From Candidatus Zipacnadia bacterium (lineage in GTDB: Bacteria > Armatimonadota > Zipacnadia > Zipacnadales > UBA5352), in the NCBI GenBank assembly GCA_029820945.1, contig JALGUJ010000004.1, forward strand, positions 1-64,000: DNA of 64,000 bases. The letters run 5' to 3'. Position 1 is the stretch's first letter. Each line of letters starts with the position of its first letter. The notes beneath the pieces were generated by a model. The model worked only from the letters and a program-made list of their open reading frames with translations. It did no database searches and was not told the DNA's origin. Positions 52,101 through 60,299 of the stretch are shown piece after piece. Made by a program: the position numbers and the translations under genes.

Positions 52101-52506
52101 GGTACTCCGGGTCATCCGGGACCAGCGTCGGGTAGATCATCCCGTCCGGCTCCACGAAGAGCACCGATGGATCCATCAGGGCCTTGACCTTCGCCGCGTG
52201 CAGGTCGGCTCCGGGCGGCAGATCGACGACGAGGACCCGCCCGCGGGCGAGCTTCCTCCTGACCACCCCGCCCGTCGTGGCCTCCAGCGCCGAGACCTGC
52301 GTAGGACGCATGGTGGGCCGCACCCCGACGAGCAGGCGATGGGGCGCCTGGTGAGGACCGGGCGGCGCCCCGAGGGCGAAGCCCGCCCCGAGCAGCAGCA
52401 ACGCGCCGAGGGCAACAGCGAGAAGGCCGCGGCGGGCGCTCCGGCCGGCCGCGGCCGTGGGTACGATGCTCCTGGCGGGCGTGTCAATCGACCTCCCGGC
52501 GCTCAT
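49147..52506 (-). CDS. Secreted subtilase (S8) with C-terminal FlgD-like module
   Basis: A serine protease of 1119 residues. A long N-region and signal helix (RRGLLAVALGALLLLGAGFA) are followed by a propeptide-like part and the catalytic domain with Asp165 (VVDTGVDLDHPD), His235 (SHGTLVSG), Asn326 (AAAGNTGG) and Ser415 (SGTSFSVP). Two Ca-loop-like inserts (IDDDGNGFVDDVHGWDF and VDDDGNGTRDD) lie between Asp and His. After about residue 480 come two fibronectin-III-like domains, a linker region, a module with DRDNYFGVSS and a terminal FlgD-like Ig domain (TVRVLNIAGRTIRVIERG, WDGRSEAGVAVPSGMYLVQV). The terminal part matches the neighbouring subtilase. ATG 52506 is 10 bases after that gene's stop; the ribosome binding site is weak. 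Confidence 0.9.
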   Translation of the reverse strand: MSAGRSIDTPARSIVPTAAAGRSARRGLLAVALGALLLLGAGFALGAPPGPHQAPHRLLVGVRPTMRPTQVSALEATTGGVVRRKLARGRVLVVDLPPGADLHAAKVKALMDPSVLFVEPDGMIYPTLVPDDPEYPQQYHLPLIRAPEAWDVTTTSPDVVIAVVDTGVDLDHPDLAAQIYTNPGEVPGNSIDDDGNGFVDDVHGWDFVNDTPDANPEPDGVDDDGNGTRDDQVSHGTLVSGLAASVGNDGFGTAGVTWRVQILPIQVFPDDGGASVSQVIEGIDYAIDMGADIINLSVGGDYFESFSAPIAQAYEAGILVVAAAGNTGGELTDSPSTWESPVCNDGPNLGVDNHVLGVGSTDRNDVRASFSNYDGSSGRTFVDCMAPGEGMYGPGYYDPGFPDFGSYYDTNSGTSFSVPLVSGLAALLLGQNPGMGPGELIATIGDGCDNIDALNPGFAGKLGRGRINCARSLGIELRPRPPRDLSAQDTEGDEGGSITLEWQTSLDDGAGSNSVTEYVILRRRGSAGEFAEIARVPAGTTQYLDTSVTDGTSYFYRVLATSATLSSDPVTVGPVQSANDNPPPAVQGVYAEDRPADDGGAIRVGWDPYAAPADFDVFAVYRAPRSFNSVTLIQRIAEVSDPEASEYLDVTTTDGVDYYYAVTAVDVHGNEHTDVTPFGPVQSLANGPMTLQAGMYFLGSPLEPADREPTTLFQLAPGELRMARYSQPLGDYTVYSGPGTLPLRLGRGYWLKLDEYLTFTPAGNLAPSGSLSIELDPGWHQLANAYVGPMDMMAATVCYQGTTMDLASAAAANVIREVLWTYDPATNGYELVAPFLHIGDSAIQPWEGFWVRVEKPCSLTLPRPGSVVAIQSLAADIDETQDEWMAQLCARCVGGSDRDNYFGVSSRVGSAAALESPPPAPGGVDLYFLDSAAAGRRLAGIFAPTQRAEATWKLVIEAAPGQTVEVWCPDPGEIPRGYAVALCDEATGAVVDLRRQARHTIQLREDEWSRPMVLRLTQAAGALTLSSLSVEPTRAGGAQMSFTLSTAAECTVRVLNIAGRTIRVIERGRLRPAGSSQVLWDGRSEAGVAVPSGMYLVQVEAASDGGARTQAVRTLAIRR

Positions 52507-52516
52507 CTCCGGGCCG

Positions 52517-55500
52517 CTATCGGTCGAGCTGCAGGCTTCGAATGGCGCTGACCTGCTGCCCATCGGCTGCGCGCGCCCGCACGCGCACGAGGTAGGTTCC
52601 CGCCGGAGCGGGAGCGCCGGACGCGTTGCGCCCATCCCATGTGACCTGCTGCGGGCCCGCTTCCTGGGCCCTGTCGGCGACCAGGCGCCGCACGGTGCGA
52701 CCCGCGATGTTGAGGACCTCGATGTCAACCGACCCGGCCCGGGACAGCGAGTACGCCACCTGCGCGCCCCCACCGGCCGGCGCGACACTGAGCGCGTTGA
52801 CGGCGAGCGCCTCAGCGCCATCTCCGGCGATGCGAAGCGTGAAGGCGGCTTCACCTGGCTCGTCGCCGACGTCATAGCTGTATCCTGTGCTGGTCCTGAG
52901 ATAGACGGAGCGGCCGGTCCGGTTGTCGGTCAGCACCGGGCGGCAGTCGGCCGGGAGCTGCGACAGGTCCGGCCAGCTCAGACGCACCGTCGCCCCGGGC
53001 ATGGCGCAGGCCACGCGGATCTGCCACTCCGCCTCGTCCTGCGACTGCGCGAAGTCCGTGGCCAGTCGCGCGTCGGCCGCGCCGGGCCGCACGAAGTACA
53101 GGTCCAGGTCCGTGTCCGGCCGCGGCGGTGAGATGACGCCGTTGAGTTGATCGGCACAGGAGCTCACGCCCAGGAAGTTGTCCGTGTCCGCGACCTCGCC
53201 GGCCTCGGCGACGAGTCGCAGCGCCCATCCGTCGAACGAGGGCCTCTCCTCGTCGCGGGCTGCGGCGGCGACGCCGGTCGGCTCCTTCAGCACGAGGGTC
53301 GCGGGCCGGCGAGCAAGGAAGAGCACGCCCTCCCCGCTCTCGATCTCGCTGCTCGCGAAGGGCAGGTTCGCCCCGGTGATCAGCCGGTAGCTGTTCTCGA
53401 ACGGATCGTAGCCCCAGGCGTAGTCCCGCGTGTAGCCCAACTGGTTCGACGTCTGCAGGCTGACGGGGGTTCCCTGGCCGATTCCGGTCACCTCGGTGTC
53501 CGCGAAGTTGAGCGTGCCGGCGAAGGGGTTGCCGAGCTGGTTCCAGCCGGCGACCACCTGTTGCTCGAAGTCGCCGGCGGGCGCGCCCTCCCCGCTGACG
53601 TTGACCACGATCGGCTCATCGGTCTTCAGCCACCACGCCCGGCCGAGGGCCTGCTGGAACACCGCCGCGTTCGGCGTGGTGGACCAGATGACGTAGGCAC
53701 CGCCGTCGAGCGTCGGATCCCAATAGGCCAGGTCCGAGTCGCCATCGTCATCGATCCCGAGGATGTCGGCGATGTGCCGGGCCGCCGGATCGGACGGGAC
53801 GGCGCCTACGGCGATGATCGACAGACCCGCCGGATACTCGAAGGCGAAGTTCGGGTTCGAGATGGCCGGACCGGCGGGCGTGACGGTGGTCTCCTCGTTC
53901 TCCTCATCGTCCACGCCGGTGACGGCGTAGTAGTACTCGGTGCCGTCCACCGTGGTTCGATCCACGTAGTGCAGCGCGGCGCCGGGCGACTGCGTTGCCA
54001 GCGGCTCCATGGCACTGACGTCGGTGAACTCGCTGCCCGCTCGGTAGATGCGGTACTCCGCGATGTCGTCCGGCGGGTCATAGCCGTGCCAGCTCAGGGT
54101 GATCGCGCCACCTTGATCGGCCTGCGTGTCCACCGCCACGAGGTTATCCACCGCAGCGGGCGGCAGGTCGTCGCGCGCTATGGCCGGCCCCGCCGTCGCG
54201 GAGGGAACGATGTTGCTCGCGTCCAGGGTGTTGACCTGGTACCAGTAGGGAGTGTGGTCCGGGACCGGCGCGTCGATGAAGGCGTCCGTGCCCGGCTCCA
54301 GGCTGGCGATCTGACTGAAGTTGCCCGGAGCGCCCGGGATGGTGTCGCTCTCCGGTGCCCTGAGCACGTTGTAGCCCGTAACGTCGTCGTCGTCCTGGGG
54401 CGGCAGGGTCCAGGTGACGGTGATGCTGCCGCCCTCGTCGCCGAGGGTGTCGCGCGCCTGCAGGTTCGTGACCGGGTCGGGCGGCACGTCAAGGCCCAGC
54501 GCTCCGGCGGTATTGATCCGTCCCTGCCCAAGCGTGTCGGCGATCAGCGGATTCTGCTCGCTGATGTCGTCGCAGGAGCCGCGGATCTGGTTGATGACAT
54601 CGTTCGCGGAGAAGCTCGGGAAATGCCCCTTCACCAGCGCCGCCAGGCCGGCGGCGATCGGGCAGGCCATCGACGTGCCGCTCATCGGGCCGTACGGCGT
54701 TGCCAGATCGGGGAAGGTGGGGTTGTAGTACAGCGTGCTGAGCACGTCCACGCCCGGCGCCATGACATCCACGAAGTTGTAGCTGGAAGCGTCGCGGTTG
54801 GTGAAGCTCGCAGCTATGTCCGCGCTGTCCGTCGCGCCGACGCCCAGCACGTTGTTGGTGGCACTCGGATCATCGCCGTCGTTACAGACCGGCGACATCC
54901 ACGTTGCCGGATCGTCGGTGAACACCCAGGACTCATTGCCTGCGGCGCACACAATGACGACGCCCGCGGCATTAGCGGTCGCGAAGACCGAGTTGTAGAT
55001 ACTCGAGTAGGCGCCACCGATGCTGAGGTTGATAACGTCCGCCCCGTTGTCGATGGCGTACTGCACTCCGGCGACTACCGTGCTGTCCGTGCCCGAGCCC
55101 AGGAGGTCGAGAACCCGAACCATCATCAGTTGGCATGCCCAGTCGTGCCCGGCGACCCCGATGCCGTTGTCGGTCGTAGCGCCGACGAGACCGCCGGCGT
55201 GACTCCCGTGGCAGACCGCCCCGGGGGTATAGAGGTCGCCCGAAGCCACCGGGCCCGCATCGGGGTCGTTATCGTCATCGATGAAGTCCCAGCCGTGGAT
55301 GTCGTCCACGTACCCGTTGCCGTCGTCATCCTCCCCGGGGTTGCCGGCCAGCTCCGCCTGATTCACCCAGTACTTGTCCACCAGGTCCTCGTGATCCGGG
55401 TCATATCCGCTGTCGCAGATGGCGACCACAGTCGAGGCCGTGCCGGTCTCAATGTCCCAGCCGGTGGGCGCGCTGATCTTCGGCCAGTGCCACTGCTGGG

Positions 55501-55930
55501 GGTAGAGCGGGTCATCGGGGACCGCCGTGGCGTACTTCAGGTAGTCCGGCTCTGCCGCCGCGGCGACGGTCTCACTCGCCCACAGGTCCCTGCCCTCGAC
55601 CACCGACATCCCCTCGGGCAGGCCAACAACCACAACGCGGGTGTTGGGGATCGCGCTGGTCAGCGTGCACTTGTTGGCCGCGAGCCTGTCCTGGAGCTGC
55701 GCCATAGTGGTGCCCGGCGCAAGCTCCACGAGGACGCGGCCTGACACTGCCAGATCCGGCACCGTCTGCTGGCCCCCGCCACGCGTGCTCATCGTGTACA
55801 TGCGCGGGCTGACGACCTCTGTGTCGAACGCCAGCACTCCCGCGGACGACAGGACGATGAGGGCGAGCACGGCGCAACAAACGAGGGGGGATCCGGAACC
55901 GAGCCCGAAGCGGCGTCGGCCGTACATCAT
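52517..55930 (-). CDS. Secreted subtilase (S8) with C-terminal FlgD-like module
   Basis: First gene of the protease operon, 1137 residues. Signal peptide (about 1-34, ...AVLALIVLSSAGVLA), inhibitor-like propeptide (GRVLVELAPGTTMAQLQDRL), then the catalytic triad Asp173 (ICDSGYDPDHED), His241 (CHGSHAGG), Asn332 (AAGNES) and Ser420 (SGTSMACP). One DDDGNGYVDDIHGWDFIDDD insert probably binds calcium. Two fibronectin-III-like domains (about 510-720), a shared region with DTDNFLGVSS and DLYFVRPG, and the FlgD-like end (VDIEVLNIAGRTVRRLVADR, WDGRNASGAPAPAGTYLVRV) follow. ATG 55930 has GGAGG 9 bases upstream and a strong promoter 65 bases further. It likely degrades extracellular protein at or from the cell surface. 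Confidence 0.93.
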   Translation of the reverse strand: MMYGRRRFGLGSGSPLVCCAVLALIVLSSAGVLAFDTEVVSPRMYTMSTRGGGQQTVPDLAVSGRVLVELAPGTTMAQLQDRLAANKCTLTSAIPNTRVVVVGLPEGMSVVEGRDLWASETVAAAAEPDYLKYATAVPDDPLYPQQWHWPKISAPTGWDIETGTASTVVAICDSGYDPDHEDLVDKYWVNQAELAGNPGEDDDGNGYVDDIHGWDFIDDDNDPDAGPVASGDLYTPGAVCHGSHAGGLVGATTDNGIGVAGHDWACQLMMVRVLDLLGSGTDSTVVAGVQYAIDNGADVINLSIGGAYSSIYNSVFATANAAGVVIVCAAGNESWVFTDDPATWMSPVCNDGDDPSATNNVLGVGATDSADIAASFTNRDASSYNFVDVMAPGVDVLSTLYYNPTFPDLATPYGPMSGTSMACPIAAGLAALVKGHFPSFSANDVINQIRGSCDDISEQNPLIADTLGQGRINTAGALGLDVPPDPVTNLQARDTLGDEGGSITVTWTLPPQDDDDVTGYNVLRAPESDTIPGAPGNFSQIASLEPGTDAFIDAPVPDHTPYWYQVNTLDASNIVPSATAGPAIARDDLPPAAVDNLVAVDTQADQGGAITLSWHGYDPPDDIAEYRIYRAGSEFTDVSAMEPLATQSPGAALHYVDRTTVDGTEYYYAVTGVDDEENEETTVTPAGPAISNPNFAFEYPAGLSIIAVGAVPSDPAARHIADILGIDDDGDSDLAYWDPTLDGGAYVIWSTTPNAAVFQQALGRAWWLKTDEPIVVNVSGEGAPAGDFEQQVVAGWNQLGNPFAGTLNFADTEVTGIGQGTPVSLQTSNQLGYTRDYAWGYDPFENSYRLITGANLPFASSEIESGEGVLFLARRPATLVLKEPTGVAAAARDEERPSFDGWALRLVAEAGEVADTDNFLGVSSCADQLNGVISPPRPDTDLDLYFVRPGAADARLATDFAQSQDEAEWQIRVACAMPGATVRLSWPDLSQLPADCRPVLTDNRTGRSVYLRTSTGYSYDVGDEPGEAAFTLRIAGDGAEALAVNALSVAPAGGGAQVAYSLSRAGSVDIEVLNIAGRTVRRLVADRAQEAGPQQVTWDGRNASGAPAPAGTYLVRVRARAADGQQVSAIRSLQLDR

Positions 55931-55994
55931 CGTAGACCGCCTCCCACCGGACGAATGACGCGATGACAGCCCTGTGGGGCTCTCAATCCTGCCG

Positions 55995-56023
55995 ATGATA
56001 CCAACTTCCCACCGGTGTGTCAA
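55995..56023 (-). promoter_or_regulatory. Sigma-70 promoter of the subtilase operon
   Basis: Leftward TTGACA (56018-56023), a 17-base spacer and TATCAT (55995-56000), 11 of 12 consensus bases. Predicted start near 55988, giving a leader of about 58 bases before ATG 55930. Confidence 0.85.
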
Positions 56024-56349
56024 CCTGACGGCCCGAGCCCCCTGGAGCCTGCGACAAGCCCTCAGGATCGGGTCCTACCACCTCACGACGGCATCTGCGT
56101 CAGGCCGCCTGAGGCCGGGCGGCGTCTGACCCGCGGGGTGCGCTCCCGGTCGCGGCACGCCTACCGCACACCGGCGCGGACGAAGCCTGGACCGCGGGCC
56201 ACGGCCACCTCCCACACCGCCCCTGCGCGCGACCTCCTGTGTCCTCCCCGATGCCTCGCGCACGCCGGGGGCGCGAGGAACCCCAGTCTGGACCCCGCCA
56301 CCCCTCATGGCGGCCTGCTGAGGCCCCGAACAGGCCCGATTCCGCTCGG
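56024..56349. other. Spacer between two divergent promoters, nothing identified
   Basis: These 326 bases separate the leftward subtilase promoter from the rightward yvcK promoter. I looked for the conserved cores of RNase P RNA, tmRNA and SRP RNA and saw none. Open frames on both strands lack ribosome binding sites and protein-like composition. Confidence 0.4.
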
Positions 56350-56378
56350 TTGACTCGCCTGTGGGGGTGTGCTATACT
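56350..56378 (+). promoter_or_regulatory. Sigma-70 promoter of yvcK-gap-pgk-tpiA
   Basis: TTGACT (56350-56355), 17-base spacer, TATACT (56373-56378): 10 of 12 consensus bases at ideal spacing. Predicted transcription start near 56385, about 176 bases before the yvcK ATG. Confidence 0.82.
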
Positions 56379-56385
56379 CGCCCCT

Positions 56386-56561
56386 GCCAGCCGAATCGGG
56401 CGCCCCGGCGGCAGGGAGCTGTATGCCTGCCGGAACATGCAATACGGGGAGCAAAGCCCCGGCGAGTGTCGCGCTCTCATCGATCTTCCTGCGGCGACGG
56501 CCCTTCCGACACTTGGCAGCACCGGGTCTGCACGCGATGACAGGGGCTGACGGGTGACGAG
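56386..56561 (+). promoter_or_regulatory. Structured 5' leader of yvcK
   Basis: About 176 untranslated bases with three hairpins: CGGCAGG/CCTGCCG (56409-56415 with 56426-56432), CGGGG/CCCCG around AGCAAAG (56445-56449 with 56457-56461), and AGTGTCG/CGACACT spanning 35 bases (56465-56471 with 56507-56513). I match it to no riboswitch class I know. A short frame (56423-56557, ATGCCTGCC start) runs through it to a TGA four bases before the yvcK ATG, so a leader peptide is an alternative reading. Confidence 0.45.
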
Positions 56562-57851
56562 ATGACAAGCGCGTTGCGCAGAACCCTCGGCTGGCTCTAT
56601 CCAGGTCTGAAGGTGAAGCGCTGGCTGGCTCTGCTGACGGTCGGCCTCGCCGCCGTGAGCTTCGGGACGCTCCTGATTGCGAACCTGAGGGTATTCGAGC
56701 TGATAGGACCGCTGGGCGGCCCGCGCCGGGCGCCCATGGTCGGGGCCCTGGCCGCCCTGCTCGGGCTGTTCCTCGTCGCGATCTCGCTGCGGCAGCTCGT
56801 CCGCTCGGTGGCCTGTGCCCTGCATCCGGAGGCGGACAGCCGGCTTGTCGACCTGATGCTCAATCAGCGGCGACTCCAGGGAGGACCCCGCGTTGCCGCA
56901 ATCGGCGGCGGCACCGGGCTCTCGACGCTATTGCGGGGCCTCAAGGCCTTCACGACCAACCTCACCGCGGTGGCCACCGTCGCGGACGACGGAGGCAGCT
57001 CGGGCAGGCTCAGGGCGGACATGGGCGTCCCGGCCCCCGGCGACATTCGCAACTGCCTCGTCGCGCTCGCCGATTCCGAGCCGCTCATGACCGAGCTGTT
57101 GCAGTACCGCTTCAACGGGCAGAGCGGCGGGCTCAACGGCCACAGCTTCGGGAACCTTCTCATAGCCGCGCTCACCGAGATCACCGGTGACTTCGAGCAG
57201 GCCATCCGGGAGGCCAGCCGCGTTCTGGCCATCCGCGGCCGGGTGCTGCCCCCCACCGCCGAGCCCGTGACGATCTGCGCGAAGATGACCGATGGCAGCG
57301 TGGTGCGGGGGGAGTCGGCCGTCACCGGCGCCGGGAAGCAGATCGATTACGTGTACATGGACCCGCCCGGGCCCCGCGCCGTCGCTGAGGTCATCAGGGC
57401 TATCGAAGAGGCGGACCTCATCGTGGTCGGGCCCGGCAGCACCTTCACGAGCGTCATCCCCAACTTCCTTGTGCCCGAGGTCGCCGAGGCGGTGCGCGGC
57501 GCGCACGCGATCAAGGTGTTCGTCTGCAACATCATGACCCAGCCCGGCGAGACCACCGGCTTCAGCGCCGCGGACCACGTCCGTGCCATACAGCGGCACA
57601 CCGGCGAGGTGCCCTTCGACTACGTGCTCCTGAACAGCGCACCGGTCGATGACGGGGTGCTGCGCAAGTACCGGGCCACCGGAGCCGATCTCGTCGAGCC
57701 GGACTACACTGAGGTGGCGCGCATGGGCCTGATCCCCGTGCGCGCCGAGCTGGTCAGCCTCTCGCCGGACGGCTGGGTTCGCCATGACCCGGAGGCGGTC
57801 GCCGCCAAGCTCATGGAGTTGCTTGAGGAGCGAGCCCCGGTGCTGGTCTAG
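56562..57851 (+). CDS. yvcK: YvcK/CofD-like gluconeogenesis factor with N-terminal membrane anchor
   Basis: A 429-residue member of the YvcK (UPF0052) family, which binds UDP-sugars and is needed for growth on gluconeogenic carbon and for correct peptidoglycan synthesis in Bacillus and mycobacteria. The core begins RVAAIGGGTGLSTLLRGLK (about 110), then TVADDGGSSGRLRADM, PAPGDIRNCLVALAD, GLNGHSFGNLLIAAL, IVVGPGSTFTSVIPN and NIMTQPGETTGFSAADH. The first 85 residues hold two hydrophobic helices (LALLTVGLAAVSFGTLLIAN, VGALAALLGLFLVAISL), an extension absent from B. subtilis YvcK but known in some phyla. Its usual neighbours rapZ and whiA are absent; here it precedes gap-pgk-tpiA. Confidence 0.93.
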   Translation: MTSALRRTLGWLYPGLKVKRWLALLTVGLAAVSFGTLLIANLRVFELIGPLGGPRRAPMVGALAALLGLFLVAISLRQLVRSVACALHPEADSRLVDLMLNQRRLQGGPRVAAIGGGTGLSTLLRGLKAFTTNLTAVATVADDGGSSGRLRADMGVPAPGDIRNCLVALADSEPLMTELLQYRFNGQSGGLNGHSFGNLLIAALTEITGDFEQAIREASRVLAIRGRVLPPTAEPVTICAKMTDGSVVRGESAVTGAGKQIDYVYMDPPGPRAVAEVIRAIEEADLIVVGPGSTFTSVIPNFLVPEVAEAVRGAHAIKVFVCNIMTQPGETTGFSAADHVRAIQRHTGEVPFDYVLLNSAPVDDGVLRKYRATGADLVEPDYTEVARMGLIPVRAELVSLSPDGWVRHDPEAVAAKLMELLEERAPVLV

Positions 57852-57932
57852 GCTCTACCGCCCCCGCGCGGGACAGCCCATTCTCCTGGCTCGCACCAGA
57901 GACGTCTCGTATATACCCAAGGAGGGATCCAA

Positions 57933-58952
57933 GTGGCAGTGAAGGTAGCTATCAACGGCTTCGGCCGGATCGGTCGCCAGGTGTTCAAGGCGATCTGGGA
58001 GAACTACCGCGACCGCCTCGAGGTCGTGGCCGTGAACGACCTGACCGATGACCACACGCTCGCCCATCTGCTGAAGTACGACAGCGTCTACGGGCGCTTC
58101 GACGGCACCGTGGAGGACGGCGATGGCGCCATCATCGTGGACGGCGTCGCCTTCAGGAGCCTCGAACAGCGCGATCCCGCGCTGCTTCCGTGGGACGAGT
58201 TGGGCGCCGAACTGGTGCTCGAGTCCACCGGCTTCTTCCGCGACCCCGCCGACGCCCACAAGCACATCGACGCCGGCGCAAAAAAGGTGATCATCTCCGC
58301 CCCGCCGCGCGGTGAGGGCGCCGTCACAGTGGTGCTGGGCGTCAATGACGATATCTACGATCCGGAGAACGACCACATCATCTCCAACGCCTCGTGCACC
58401 ACGAACTGCCTGGCCCCGCTGGCGAAGGTCCTGCACGACGAGTTCCGCATCGCACGCGGCCTCATGACCACGATCCACTCCTACACCAGTGATCAGAATA
58501 TCCTGGATGGCCCGCATAAGGACCTGCGCCGCGCGCGCTCCGCGGCCATCAACCTCGTTCCGACCACCACCGGCGCCGCCTCCGCCATCGGAACCGTCAT
58601 CCCCGACCTCGATGGCAGGCTCGACGGCATGGCCATGCGCGTCCCCACGCCCACCGGCTCCATCGTGGACCTGACGGTCGAGACCGAGACGCACACGGAC
58701 GTCAACGGCGTCAACGCCGCCTTCGCCGCCGCCGCCGCTGAGGGCCCGCTGGCCGACTACCTCGAGTACACCGAGGACCCCATCGTCCTGAGCGATATCG
58801 TGGGCAACCCGGCATCGTGCGTCTTTGACGCCGCCAGCACGGCCATGATAGGCGGCAACTTCATCAAGGTGCTCGGCTGGTACGATAACGAATGGGGCTA
58901 CGCGCATCGCACCGCCGACCTCATGCTGAAGATCGCCGAGATGGGCCTCTAG
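57933..58952 (+). CDS. gap: Glyceraldehyde-3-phosphate dehydrogenase
   Basis: Oxidises and phosphorylates glyceraldehyde-3-phosphate to 1,3-bisphosphoglycerate with NAD+; 339 residues. NAD site INGFGRIGRQVFKA, with Asp in VAVNDLTDD favouring NAD; catalytic SNASCTTNCLAP with Cys155; His182 in TTIHSYTSDQN; the substrate-binding RAAINLVPT-like segment (SAAINLVPTTTGAASAIG) and WYDNEWGYAHR at the end. GTG 57933 lies 7 bases after AAGGAGG; a second in-frame GTG is 6 bases later. It follows yvcK by 81 bases and is the first of three consecutive triose-metabolism genes. Confidence 0.97.
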   Translation: MAVKVAINGFGRIGRQVFKAIWENYRDRLEVVAVNDLTDDHTLAHLLKYDSVYGRFDGTVEDGDGAIIVDGVAFRSLEQRDPALLPWDELGAELVLESTGFFRDPADAHKHIDAGAKKVIISAPPRGEGAVTVVLGVNDDIYDPENDHIISNASCTTNCLAPLAKVLHDEFRIARGLMTTIHSYTSDQNILDGPHKDLRRARSAAINLVPTTTGAASAIGTVIPDLDGRLDGMAMRVPTPTGSIVDLTVETETHTDVNGVNAAFAAAAAEGPLADYLEYTEDPIVLSDIVGNPASCVFDAASTAMIGGNFIKVLGWYDNEWGYAHRTADLMLKIAEMGL

Positions 58953-58968
58953 AGCGCGAGAGCAGCTA

Positions 58969-59002
58969 CAGGCGCCGCACCGGAGATCCCGGGCGGCGCC
59001 TG
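58969..59002 (+). promoter_or_regulatory. Strong hairpin in the gap-pgk spacer
   Basis: CAGGCGCCGC (58969-58978) pairs perfectly with GCGGCGCCTG (58993-59002), and inside it CCGG/CCGG (58980-58983 with 58989-58992) closes a loop AGATC: 14 bp with one bulged A. It starts 17 bases after gap and ends 35 before pgk. No T-run follows, so partial termination, an mRNA stability element or differential expression of gap over pgk-tpiA are the options. Confidence 0.55.
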
Positions 59003-59036
59003 CTGCACCTTGCCCGCTTCATCGGAGGGATGAACT

Positions 59037-60236
59037 GTGGCGAAGAGGAGCCTGCAGGATATGCCCGGCGAGCAGTACGCGGGCAGGCGCGTCCTGGTGC
59101 GAGTTGACTTCAACGTCCCGACGGACGACGAAGGCCACATTACCGACGACACGCGCATACAATCCGCGCTGCCCACCATCGACGCCCTCATCCAGGCCGA
59201 CTGCGCCGTCACGCTCTGCTCACACAAGGGCCGGCCGAAGGGCAAGGTCGACCCCGACGAATCGCTGGCACCGATCGCCGAGAAGCTCAAGGAGTTCATC
59301 GGCGATCGGGTCCGGTTCGCCCCCGACTGCATCGGGGACGACGTCGCGGGGATGCGCGCGGGCCTGGCCGGCGGCCAGGTGCTGCTGCTGGAGAACACGC
59401 GCTTCCACCCCGGCGAGGAGGACAACGACCCCGAGTTCGCGCGCGCTCTCGCCGGTGACGCACAGCTCTACGTTGACGACGCCTTTGGCAGCGTGCACCG
59501 GGCGCACGCCTCGACGGTCGGCGTGACCGACCACATCGACGTCTGCGTGGCGGGCAAGCTCGTTCGGACCGAGATCGACAGGCTGACCCCCTGCCGGGAG
59601 GCGTCCGGCGACGGCTTCATCGTCATCCTCGGCGGCGCGAAGGTCGAGGACAAGATCAACGCCATCAAGCTCCTGCTGCCGCGCGTCGAGAGGCTGCTCG
59701 TCGGCGGCGCGATGGGATGGGCGTTCTTCAAGGCCAAGGGCATGGAGATCGGTGCGTCCCTGTGCAAGCCCGAGAGCCTGGAGGCCGCCAGGGAGATCAT
59801 CGCGGAGATGGCTGACTGGCTCGACCGCATGGTCCTGCCCCGCGACGTGCATATGGTCCAGGTCGAGCCCGACACGGGTCAGGTGACGTTCGCGCCGGCC
59901 GACGGCATCCAGCCGGGCTGGAACGCCCTCGACATCGGCCCGGAGACCTGCGAGGAGTTCGGCCGGATCATCCGCGAGGAGGCCGAGGTCGTGTTCTGGA
60001 ACGGGCCGATGGGCCTCTTCGAGGAGCCTCCGTTCGATGAGGGCACCCTCGCCGTCGGCCGGGCGCTGGCCGACACCGAAGCCTACACCGCCGTCGGCGG
60101 CGGAGACTCGGTCGCGGCTATCACGCACCTCGAGCTCGATGACGACATGTCGCACATCTCGACCGGGGGCGGCGCATCGCTGGAGTTCGTCCAGGGCGAC
60201 GACCTGCCCGGCATAGAGGCCCTCGACGACGCGTAG
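59037..60236 (+). CDS. pgk: Phosphoglycerate kinase
   Basis: Transfers phosphate between 1,3-bisphosphoglycerate and ADP; 399 residues, normal size. Seen: RVLVRVDFNVPTDDEGHITD with the substrate Asp/Asn, CSHKGRPKGKVDP, LLLENTRFHPGEEDND, VDDAFGSVHRAHAST, ILGGAKVEDKINAIKLLL, VVFWNGPMGLFEEPPF and the nucleotide loop GGGDSVAAI with STGGGASLEFVQG. GTG 59037 has GGAGG 8 bases upstream. It lies between gap and tpiA in an otherwise classical order. Confidence 0.97.
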   Translation: MAKRSLQDMPGEQYAGRRVLVRVDFNVPTDDEGHITDDTRIQSALPTIDALIQADCAVTLCSHKGRPKGKVDPDESLAPIAEKLKEFIGDRVRFAPDCIGDDVAGMRAGLAGGQVLLLENTRFHPGEEDNDPEFARALAGDAQLYVDDAFGSVHRAHASTVGVTDHIDVCVAGKLVRTEIDRLTPCREASGDGFIVILGGAKVEDKINAIKLLLPRVERLLVGGAMGWAFFKAKGMEIGASLCKPESLEAAREIIAEMADWLDRMVLPRDVHMVQVEPDTGQVTFAPADGIQPGWNALDIGPETCEEFGRIIREEAEVVFWNGPMGLFEEPPFDEGTLAVGRALADTEAYTAVGGGDSVAAITHLELDDDMSHISTGGGASLEFVQGDDLPGIEALDDA

Positions 60237-60299
60237 TGCGAGCGGACCGTCGCGGGCTGACGGCAAACAGGCTTCAGACCGACGCAGGGAGTGATTGAC

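Noticed and set aside
50000..55500. DDDGNG repeats in the subtilases as dockerin domains
   Set aside because: They occur singly inside the catalytic domain before WDF, not as paired 22-residue dockerin repeats, and no cohesin is present; calcium-loop inserts explain them better.
56423..56557. 45-codon leader reading frame upstream of yvcK
   Set aside because: Ribosome binding site (GGGAG, 4 bases away) is poorly spaced and the peptide has no pattern; kept only as an alternative in the leader entry.
57910..57915. TATATA just before gap as a -10 element
   Set aside because: No matching -35 at 16-18 bases and it would place the start within the gap ribosome binding site.
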